From Microbacterium sp. (GTDB taxonomy: Bacteria; Actinomycetota; Actinomycetes; Actinomycetales; Microbacteriaceae), in the NCBI GenBank assembly GCA_003248845.1, contig QFPD01000201.1, forward strand, positions 1 through 5,466: a stretch of DNA of 5,466 bases. Direction: 5' to 3'. Below the pieces are notes generated by a model. That model had not been told where the DNA came from, made no database searches, and saw only the letters and a program-made list of their open reading frames with translations. Each line of letters opens with the position of its first letter. Position 1 is the stretch's first letter. This document shows, in pieces, positions 1 through 4,624 of the stretch. A program made the position numbers and the translations under genes.

Positions 1-683
1 AGCAGGACCTCGCCGCCGCGGCGGCCCTCCCCGACGCCGACGGGCGACTCGCGCCGGTCGTCGCGGCGACGCGCCAGCAGGTGGATGCCGCGAAGGCGCT
101 GCTGACCGGCAGCGCGAAGCGTCCCCTGTTCGCGTTGGAAGGGCTCCAGAAGGCGAACGCGCAGATCGACGCGCTGCTCGCCGGGGTGCGCGACGCGCAG
201 GCGCAGGCGCAGCGTCAGGTCGCGCAGCTGAATCTGCTGCTGAACCAGGCGCAGGGCCAAGTGTCGGCCGCGGAGGACTACATCACGTCGCGGCGCGGTG
301 CGATCGGTGCGCCGGCGCGCACACGCCTCGCCGAGGCCGGCGCGTCGCTCGTGCAGGCCCGTCAGCTGCAGCAGAGCGATCCCGCCCAGGCCCTGCAGTT
401 CGCGCAGAGGGCGAACGATCTCGCCGCACAGGCGATCCAGCTGGCGCAGAACGATGTCGGCGCCTTCTCCGGGGGCTCCTCCGGCGGGGGCGGCGGGGGC
501 GGCAACGTCATGGGAGCCGTGCTCGGCGGCATCCTCATCAATTCGTTGCTGAACGGCGGCGGCCGCGGCGGCGGCTTCGGGGGCGGAGGCTTCGGGGGCG
601 GCGGACGCTCGGGCGGCGGCATGAGCCCCGGCAGCTTCGGCGGCGGAGGCACGCGATCGCGCCGTGGTGGAGGCCGATTCTGA
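1..683 (+). CDS. TPM-domain protein, C-terminal part (5' end outside window)
   Basis: The frame is open from base 3, so this is the last 227 codons of a longer gene; the GTG at 81 is internal. The visible part has two zones. The first ~150 residues are Ala/Gln-rich helix (many AQAQAQRQ- and QQSDPAQALQFAQ-like runs) that should form helical bundles or coiled coils. The last ~75 are extremely Gly-rich, interrupted by one short hydrophobic stretch (VMGAVLGGILINSLL) and ending in an Arg/Gly tail (RSRRGGGRF). Actinobacterial TPM-domain proteins with this tail are normally large, with a signal peptide, an extracytoplasmic TPM domain and a membrane helix at the front; none of those is visible here. 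The PspA-family gene follows after 54 bases on the same strand, a pairing common in this group, suggesting an envelope-stress or membrane-maintenance unit. The TPM assignment rests on the tail and the neighbour, not on the TPM domain itself. The Gly-rich tail could also be mistaken for a generic low-complexity protein. Confidence 0.75.
   Translation, partial: QDLAAAAALPDADGRLAPVVAATRQQVDAAKALLTGSAKRPLFALEGLQKANAQIDALLAGVRDAQAQAQRQVAQLNLLLNQAQGQVSAAEDYITSRRGAIGAPARTRLAEAGASLVQARQLQQSDPAQALQFAQRANDLAAQAIQLAQNDVGAFSGGSSGGGGGGGNVMGAVLGGILINSLLNGGGRGGGFGGGGFGGGGRSGGGMSPGSFGGGGTRSRRGGGRF
573..602 (+). repeat. 15-bp tandem repeat in the Gly-rich tail
   Basis: Two adjacent 15-base units (573-587 and 588-602, beginning GGCTTCGGGGGCGG) differ only in their last base. 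They encode GFGGG-type repeats in the tail of the TPM-domain protein. The length is a multiple of three, so gain or loss of a unit would keep the frame. This is ordinary low-complexity coding sequence rather than a mobile or regulatory repeat. Confidence 0.7.
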
Positions 684-737
684 CCGCCCTCACCCCGATC
701 TCTCCACGACACACATCCCGCTAGGAAAGGAAAACCG

Positions 738-1472
738 ATGGCAAAGCAGTCCATCTTCGGCCGCATCTCGACACTCGTGAAGGCGAACGTCAACGCCATG
801 CTCGACTCCGCCGAAGACCCGCAGAAGATGCTCGACCAGCTCGTCCGCGACTACACCAACAACATCGCCGACGCGGAGTCGGCGATCGCCGAAACGATCG
901 GCAACCTGCGCCTCCTCGAGCGGGATCACGAGGAAGACGTCAAGGCCGCCGCCGAATGGGGCAACAAGGCGCTCGCGGCGAGCCGCAAGGCCGACGAGCT
1001 GCGCGGCGCCGGCAACACGACGGACGCCGACAAGTTCGACAATCTCGCCAAGATCGCCCTGCAGCGCCAGATCAGCGAGGAGAACGAGGCGAAGGCCATC
1101 GCGCCCTCGATCGCGGCGCAGACCGAGGTCGTCGACAAGCTCAAGGACGGCCTCAACGGCATGAAGCAGAAGCTCGTCGAGTTGAAGTCGAAGTCGGCGG
1201 AGCTCATGGCGCGCCAGAAGAGCGCCGAAGCGCAGAACAAGGTGCACGACGCGGTGAAGTCGATCGACGTCATGGACCCGACGAGCGAACTCGGCCGCTT
1301 CGAAGACAAGGTGCGCCGCCAGGAAGCCCTCGCGGCGGGCAAGGCGGAGATCGCGGCATCCAGCCTCGATGCTCAGTTCAACCAGCTCGAGGACGTCGGT
1401 GAGCTCACCGAGGTCGAGGCCCGGCTCGCCGCGCTGAAGAGCGGCGCACCCGCGCCCGCGATCGAGCAGTAA
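738..1472 (+). CDS. pspA: PspA/IM30 family membrane-stress protein
   Basis: This is a 244-residue, almost wholly helical, highly charged protein of the PspA/IM30 (Vipp1, LiaH) family, which assembles into ESCRT-III-like oligomers on the inner face of the cytoplasmic membrane and protects it under stress. Residues 1-22 (MAKQSIFGRISTLVKANVNA...) form the amphipathic membrane-binding helix. The family block EDPQKMLDQLVRDY lies at 26-39. A long coiled-coil hairpin covers about 40-170, followed by the shorter helices around DPTSELGRFEDKVRRQEALA (180-199) and ELTEVEARLAALK (222-234). Length fits full-length actinobacterial members. The ATG is preceded by an AGGAAAGGA ribosome site at 723-731. The TPM-domain gene ends 54 bases upstream with no hairpin between, so the two are probably cotranscribed; the strong inverted repeat just downstream probably ends the transcript. 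The family call is secure. Whether it acts as a transcription-control PspA or a Vipp1-like maintenance protein cannot be told: no PspF or ClgR partner is in the window. Confidence 0.95.
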   Translation: MAKQSIFGRISTLVKANVNAMLDSAEDPQKMLDQLVRDYTNNIADAESAIAETIGNLRLLERDHEEDVKAAAEWGNKALAASRKADELRGAGNTTDADKFDNLAKIALQRQISEENEAKAIAPSIAAQTEVVDKLKDGLNGMKQKLVELKSKSAELMARQKSAEAQNKVHDAVKSIDVMDPTSELGRFEDKVRRQEALAAGKAEIAASSLDAQFNQLEDVGELTEVEARLAALKSGAPAPAIEQ

Positions 1473-1479
1473 ACCTCCA

Positions 1480-1542
1480 CCGCGAGACCTCCCGTCTGCA
1501 CGCCTTCGCATCGCGATACGCGACCCACGGGAGGTCTCGCGG
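1480..1542 (+). terminator. 16-bp perfect inverted repeat after the PspA-family gene, probable terminator
   Basis: CCGCGAGACCTCCCGT (1480-1495) is exactly complementary to ACGGGAGGTCTCGCGG (1527-1542), separated by a 31-base loop that itself holds a small TCGCG/CGCGA hairpin (1511-1523). It starts 8 bases after the stop codon of the PspA-family gene. There is no T-tract after the stem, as is common for actinobacterial terminators, and the symmetric stem could work in both directions. Only 29 bases separate it from the arginase-like start codon, so if it terminates efficiently the next gene needs a promoter within the hairpin region itself. A transcript-stability or attenuation element is an alternative. 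Confidence 0.6.
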
Positions 1543-1571
1543 GCAACCCCGCGCCTCGGAAGGGGAACACC

Positions 1572-2429
1572 ATGACGCGCTTCTTCGTCGTGCCGCAGTG
1601 GCAGGGCTCCCCCGCGACGCGCGCGATGCACCTCATCGATGGCGCGGAGGCCATCGCCGGCGACCTGCCGCGCGCGTCGACCGCACGCGTCGAGGTGCCG
1701 GCGTCGGCCGGCGAGGCGCTCGACACCGGCATCCGGCGCTTCAGCGCACTGTCGCGCACCGCCGCGGCGCTGCGCGAAGCCCTCGCCGCACACGAGGGGC
1801 CGACCGGCGACGGCGACGGCGACGGCGACGAGAACTTCCTCGTGATCGGAGGCGACTGCGGTGTCGCGGTGCCGGCGATCGCCCACACTGCCGCGCGCCG
1901 CGGCGCTCTCGACGACTCTCTCGCCGTGGTCTGGTTCGACGCGCACGGCGATCTGAACACCCCGGATGCCTCGCCTTCGGGCGCGTTCGCCGGCATGGCG
2001 CTGCGCGCGGTGATCGACGACCTCCCCTTGGAGGGCAGCGGTGCGGTCCCCGCGAGCCGTGTCATCCTCGCCGGGGCGCGCGAGCTCGACGATGCGGAAA
2101 GCGCCGCCCTCGGGGACTCGGCGCTCACCCATCTCGACGTCGAGGCGCTGGCCGATCCGCTCGCCCTGGCCGACGCGGTTGCGGCGACGGGGGCCGGTGC
2201 GGTCTACGTGCACGTCGACCTCGACGTGCTCGATCCTGCGGTGATCGGCGGCGTTGCGCTGCCCGTCCCCTTCGGTCTGAGTCTCGAGCAGCTGCTCGCC
2301 GCGCTCGCCGCGCTGCGCGCGCGTGTGCCGCTCGTCGGCGCCTCGATCGCCGGCTTCGCTCCGGCGTCGCCGGCGGCGGCGATCGACGATCTCGGCACGA
2401 TCCTGCGCGTCGTCGGAGCGCTCGCGTGA
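1572..2429 (+). CDS. Arginase/ureohydrolase-family protein with degenerate active site
   Basis: This 285-residue protein has the arginase/agmatinase fold signatures in order: GGDCG (93-97), WFDAHGDLNTP (121-131), SGAFAGM (136-142) and VHVDLDVLDP (213-222). Family enzymes hydrolyse guanidino or formimino groups with two Mn(II) ions. The ligands of the DAHxD motif (D123, H125, D127) and the DxD motif (D216, D218) are kept. However, the metal-binding His of GGDH is Cys96, the catalytic His of SGxxHGM appears to be Ala140, and the Glu before the final NP-like turn appears to be Gly261 (by-eye alignment to arginase). It may bind one metal, have another substrate, or be non-catalytic, so no substrate is claimed. 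A GD repeat (79-86) precedes the GGDCG strand. GGAAGGGG at 1558-1565, 6 bases before the ATG, fixes the start. The stop overlaps the next gene's start (GTGA), so translation of the two is likely coupled. Confidence 0.88.
   Translation: MTRFFVVPQWQGSPATRAMHLIDGAEAIAGDLPRASTARVEVPASAGEALDTGIRRFSALSRTAAALREALAAHEGPTGDGDGDGDENFLVIGGDCGVAVPAIAHTAARRGALDDSLAVVWFDAHGDLNTPDASPSGAFAGMALRAVIDDLPLEGSGAVPASRVILAGARELDDAESAALGDSALTHLDVEALADPLALADAVAATGAGAVYVHVDLDVLDPAVIGGVALPVPFGLSLEQLLAALAALRARVPLVGASIAGFAPASPAAAIDDLGTILRVVGALA
1806..1829 (+). repeat. (GGCGAC)x4 in-frame hexanucleotide repeat
   Basis: Four perfect tandem GGCGAC units encode GDGDGDGD at residues 79-86 of the arginase-like protein, in the loop just before the strand carrying GGDCG. 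Slippage in whole units would lengthen or shorten an acidic flexible loop without changing frame. Confidence 0.85.
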
Positions 2430-2875
2430 TCGCACGCCCACCCGCGGGATGGCGCGAGCGCGCCGCCCGGGCTGTCGCACGCGGAGAGCGCCTGGACGCC
2501 TTCCTTCCGCCCCTCCTCCTCGACTCACCCATCAGTCTTCTCGGCTACTGGTGGGGTACGACCGTGGGGTTCGTCTGGGGCGGACTGTGGTCTCAGGGCC
2601 GCGTCGAGCGTCGGGCCGGGCTCTGGGTCTTTCGCGGACTGCCGAACTGGGCGTTCGGCCGCGGAGGTGTCTGCGTCGGCGGCTGCTACCTCACGGGTTC
2701 CGCGCCCGTGACCGATGCCGTTCTCGCCCACGAGGCGGTGCACGCCCGCCAGTGGCGGCGGTACGGATTCCTCATGCCGCTCCTGTACCTCGTCGCGGGA
2801 CGCGATCCGCTGCGCAATCGGTTCGAAATCCTCGCCGGCCTCGAGGACGGCAACTACGTGCCGCGCGGCAGCTGA
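2426..2875 (+). CDS. Unrecognised small HExxH (HEAVH) protein, arginase-coupled
   Basis: This encodes 149 residues from a GTG that overlaps the arginase-like stop (GTGA). GGAG at 2414-2417, 8 bases upstream, and the lack of any ATG before Met117 favour this start. I do not know a function. The most conserved-looking core runs from LLDSPISLLGYWWGTTVGFVWG (31-52, aromatic and hydrophobic, possibly membrane-associated) through VFRGLPNWAFGRGGVCVGGCYLT (68-90, two Cys at 83 and 87) to AHEAVHARQWRRYG (101-114). HEAVH at 102-106 fits the HExxH zinc-binding motif of metallopeptidases, and a Glu at 134 or 140 could be the third ligand. A second hydrophobic stretch (FLMPLLYLVAG) lies at 115-125. The protein is short for a full zincin peptidase. 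I recall similar actinobacterial proteins being labelled loosely as Fe-S oxidoreductases, for which I see no cluster motif. The gene ends 37 bases before the convergent SIP gene. The coding call is strong; any peptidase activity is inference. Confidence 0.8.
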   Translation: MIARPPAGWRERAARAVARGERLDAFLPPLLLDSPISLLGYWWGTTVGFVWGGLWSQGRVERRAGLWVFRGLPNWAFGRGGVCVGGCYLTGSAPVTDAVLAHEAVHARQWRRYGFLMPLLYLVAGRDPLRNRFEILAGLEDGNYVPRGS

Positions 2876-2912
2876 GCACGCGCTGCCCGAGTGAACGGCG
2901 TCGAGGGCGCGA

Positions 2913-3419
2913 TCAGTGCGCGGTGGCGAGGCCGAAGCGGGCGGGCGTGGCGATGGATGCCGCGTCGACTCCGAGCGCGTCCGTCAGGTGGTCGAAGATG
3001 TCCGCCGTGCCGAGGAAGCCTCCCAGCAGGTGGATGCGGGTCCCCCCGCCGCACGTCCCCGCGGCATCCGGCCCTGCGACACCCGGGCACAGCATCTCGT
3101 CGGACCAGGCGATGACGGCACGGGCGAGCGCCTGACCCGGCGCGCACGCACGGCCTGTGCCGGGATCGCCGCTGCGCTGCGAGCGGTCGAGCCACGTGAC
3201 GATCATGCGGGCGGGGACCCGCAGGTCGAAGATCCACGAGGCATCCGGCACTTCGACGAACACACGGCCCGTCGAGCAGATCGGGAGGGTCGAGATGAGC
3301 GTCTCGAGCTCGATGAGCGACGTTTCATCTGCCGTGATGAGCTGCTGCACGCGCGCGTGCCGCGACGCCTTACAGGCGGCGGCATCATGCGTGACGTGGT
3401 GCTCGGTCAGGGTGCTCAT
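2913..3419 (-). CDS. Stand-alone SIP-domain protein (siderophore-interacting reductase, NAD(P)H half)
   Basis: This 168-residue protein matches the C-terminal SIP domain of siderophore-interacting ferric reductases. VQQLITADETSLIELETLISTLP (24-46) resembles the family's first strand and the DETALPAI-type block, GRVFVEVPDA (51-60) the second strand, and MIVTWLDR (72-79) the third. LLGGFLGTADIFDHLTDALGVD (131-152) takes the place of the pyridine-nucleotide-binding WVAGEAGAVRALRRHL-type block. The N-terminal FAD-binding barrel of the full family (usually about 250-300 residues in all) is absent, so it may pair with a separate flavoprotein or have another iron-linked role. It has five Cys (16, 48, 92, 111, 123), many for a small cytosolic actinobacterial protein; no known Fe-S pattern is evident. 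The ATG follows GGAGGT after only 3 bases. An iron-box match lies 24-42 bases upstream, so repression by a DtxR/IdeR regulator is likely. The phosphatase gene ends 39 bases upstream, so readthrough from it is possible. The domain call is good; substrate is unknown. Confidence 0.83.
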   Translation of the reverse strand: MSTLTEHHVTHDAAACKASRHARVQQLITADETSLIELETLISTLPICSTGRVFVEVPDASWIFDLRVPARMIVTWLDRSQRSGDPGTGRACAPGQALARAVIAWSDEMLCPGVAGPDAAGTCGGGTRIHLLGGFLGTADIFDHLTDALGVDAASIATPARFGLATAH

Positions 3420-3422
3420 CTC

Positions 3423-3434
3423 ACCTCCACTATA
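3423..3434 (-). promoter_or_regulatory. Putative -10 (TATAGT) abutting ribosome site GGAGGT of the SIP gene
   Basis: Read on the minus strand, TATAGT (3434-3429) fits an actinobacterial -10 box, and GGAGGT (3428-3423) fits a ribosome binding site 3 bases before the ATG. They adjoin directly. If TATAGT is the real -10, transcription would begin within a few bases of the ATG and the mRNA would be nearly leaderless, leaving GGAGGT largely outside it. If GGAGGT is used, transcription must start further upstream or read through from the phosphatase gene. No convincing -35 hexamer is seen at the expected distance. Confidence 0.45.
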
Positions 3435-3442
3435 CGCCCTGT

Positions 3443-3461
3443 TTAGGGGAGCCTTACCTCA
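3443..3461 (-). promoter_or_regulatory. DtxR/IdeR-type iron box
   Basis: The plus strand reads TTAGGGGAGCCTTACCTCA, which agrees at 15 of 19 positions with the iron-box consensus TTAGGTTAGCCTAACCTAA, including the central AGCCT and both outer AGG/CCT arms. Iron-loaded DtxR or IdeR binding here would block the promoter of the SIP gene, whose -10 candidate starts 9 bases downstream. Three bases (3459-3461) form the stop codon of the phosphatase gene. It is assigned to the SIP gene because that gene begins immediately downstream on the minus strand. Confidence 0.72.
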
Positions 3462-4190
3462 GGTGCTCTCCGGGCGGATGAGGATTCTGCGGAGTGCGGC
3501 GAGCTCCGCCTCCCCGAGCCCGTGCGCGCGGAGGTAATCCGCCGCCGACCCGTGGCGCTCGTTCACCTCGGCGAGAAGAGCACGCATCACCTCGGCGGGC
3601 GCCCGCGTGGCGAGCTCTTCGAGGTTCCGCGCGTCCGGATGCGCGCGGCGCAGCGCAGCGAGGATCCGCGCATTGCGCTCGGGAGGAAGGCTCGATTCGG
3701 TCGCGGCATAGTCGGCGACGACAGCGTCGACCTCGACGCCCACAGCCGCGAGCATGAGCGCAACGACGACGCCGGTGCGATCCTTGCCGACGGTGCAGTG
3801 CACGAGAGCGGGCTGCGCGGCCAGCACTCCGCGCGCCGCCGCGACGACGCGATCCCCGGCGTCGTGGATGAGGCTGCGATACAGCTCGGCCAGGGTCACG
3901 TCACGGTCGAAGAAGGATGCCACGGAGCCGAGGAACAGCGGGACCCGCACGACGTCGAGCTCGAGACCCTCGACGAGACTCGGCTCCCACGCGACCTCGT
4001 CGTCGGAGCGCAGGTCGACGATGCGGCGCACACCGAGAGCGCCGAGCGTCGCGCGTCCTTCCGTTGTGAGGCGCGCGAGGTTCGCGGACCGGTACAGCAC
4101 ACCGGCGCGGGTGACGCCGTCCGCGGCGGGCAGACCGCCCGTGTCGCGGAAGTTGATCACGCCATCGGGCGCATCCGCGCGCGCCGTCAT
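3459..4190 (-). CDS. PtpB-type tyrosine-protein phosphatase
   Basis: This 243-residue protein belongs to the Y_phosphatase3 family (relatives of mycobacterial PtpB), cytosolic or secreted protein/lipid phosphatases that work through a phospho-cysteine intermediate. Visible signatures are INFRDTGGLP (12-21), the GVLYRSANLARLT stretch (30-42), IVDLRSDDEV (57-66) and the P-loop HCTVGKDRTG (131-140). In the P-loop Cys132 is the nucleophile, Arg138 binds phosphate, and Lys136-Asp137 are the residues typical of this subfamily. No signal peptide is seen and length is normal for short members, so it looks intact and active. The start ATG overlaps the stop of the truncated AhpD-like gene (ATGA) and has no clear ribosome site of its own, which suggests translational coupling. 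The stop codon lies inside the iron box of the next gene. Whether the substrate is a phosphotyrosine protein or a phosphoinositide is not decidable here. Confidence 0.93.
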   Translation of the reverse strand: MTARADAPDGVINFRDTGGLPAADGVTRAGVLYRSANLARLTTEGRATLGALGVRRIVDLRSDDEVAWEPSLVEGLELDVVRVPLFLGSVASFFDRDVTLAELYRSLIHDAGDRVVAAARGVLAAQPALVHCTVGKDRTGVVVALMLAAVGVEVDAVVADYAATESSLPPERNARILAALRRAHPDARNLEELATRAPAEVMRALLAEVNERHGSAADYLRAHGLGEAELAALRRILIRPEST

Positions 4191-4528
4191 TCGACGGATG
4201 CCGTTGACGCCGATGCAGCGGGGTGGCGCGGAGGCACGGGGTACTTGCCCGCGATCGTGATGCGGTTGAACGCGTTGATCGAGACGAGCAGCCAGCTGAG
4301 CGCGACGTACTCCTCTTCGCTGAGGATGCCGCCGACGCGGTCATAGACCTCGTCCGGGATCCCCTCGTCGTGGATGAAGACGTAGCACTCCGCGAGTTCG
4401 AGCGCCGCGCGCTCCCGTGCCGAGAAGACGCCCGACTCGCGCCACGCGGGCAGCTGCGCGATCTCGTCGGCGCCGAGGCCCGCCAGGACCGCCCGGTCGA
4501 CGTGTACGCGCACGCAATAGGCGGACAC
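4187..4528 (-). CDS. N-terminally truncated AhpD-like carboxymuconolactone decarboxylase family protein (possible pseudogene)
   Basis: The 113 residues match the later part of AhpD-like peroxidase-family proteins: AYCVRVHVDRAV (3-14), LPAWRESGVFSARERAALELAE (26-47), GIPDEVYDRV (56-65) and the helix YVALSWLLVSINAFNRITIA (74-93). Intact members have roughly 45 further residues in front, including a conserved Glu helix, and a CxxC-x3-H redox motif. Here the frame begins at a GTG exactly at that motif. The first Cys position is Ser2 (codon TCC, one base from TGC), while Cys5 and His9 remain. A TGA stop lies in frame five codons upstream, no ribosome site is evident, and none of the three minus-strand frames upstream looks like the missing part. 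The reading frame has no internal stop and its TGA overlaps the phosphatase ATG (ATGA), so it may survive as a coupling leader. Peroxidase activity is doubtful; remnant or repurposed gene is more likely. Confidence 0.65.
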   Translation of the reverse strand: MSAYCVRVHVDRAVLAGLGADEIAQLPAWRESGVFSARERAALELAECYVFIHDEGIPDEVYDRVGGILSEEEYVALSWLLVSINAFNRITIAGKYPVPPRHPAASASTASVE

Positions 4529-4612
4529 GACGTTCGGCGGTCATGGGCCCAGCTTACGGCGCGTGTCCCCGGCGATCTCGAGGCGCGTGTGCTCGTCGGC
4601 GCGGGGATGGCG

Positions 4613-4618
4613 CACAAT
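4613..4618 (+). promoter_or_regulatory. Possible -10 box for a leaderless alpha/beta hydrolase mRNA
   Basis: CACAAT (4 of 6 matches to TATAAT) lies 6 bases before the ATG at 4625, which would place the transcription start at or next to the first base of the start codon. No ribosome site stands at proper distance from that ATG, consistent with a leaderless transcript. No good -35 hexamer is seen, so the call is weak. Confidence 0.25.
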
Positions 4619-4624
4619 GTCGGA

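Noticed and set aside
1598..2425. Upstream extension of the HExxH frame back to 1598
   Set aside because: Before 2426 the translation is Arg-rich shadow of the arginase-like gene; the GTG at 2426 with GGAG upstream is the credible start.
690..2528. Long antisense open frame of 612 codons opposite the PspA-family and arginase-like genes
   Set aside because: Arg/Gly/Asp-rich mirror composition with no family motif; both genes on the other strand have clear domains and ribosome sites. High GC leaves such frames open by chance.
2867..2887. Hairpin GGCAGC/GCTGCC at the end of the HExxH gene, as a terminator between convergent genes
   Set aside because: Only a 6-bp stem with a 9-base loop and no T-tract, overlapping the stop codon; such stems are common by chance at this GC content.
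3522..4346. 274-codon plus-strand frame opposite the phosphatase
   Set aside because: Antisense shadow with no recognisable motif; the minus strand carries an intact HCxxGKDRTG phosphatase.
4341..4544. ATG at 4544 in another frame as the true start of the AhpD-like gene through a frameshift
   Set aside because: Even joined by a frameshift it would add only about six residues with no similarity to the missing N-terminal helices.
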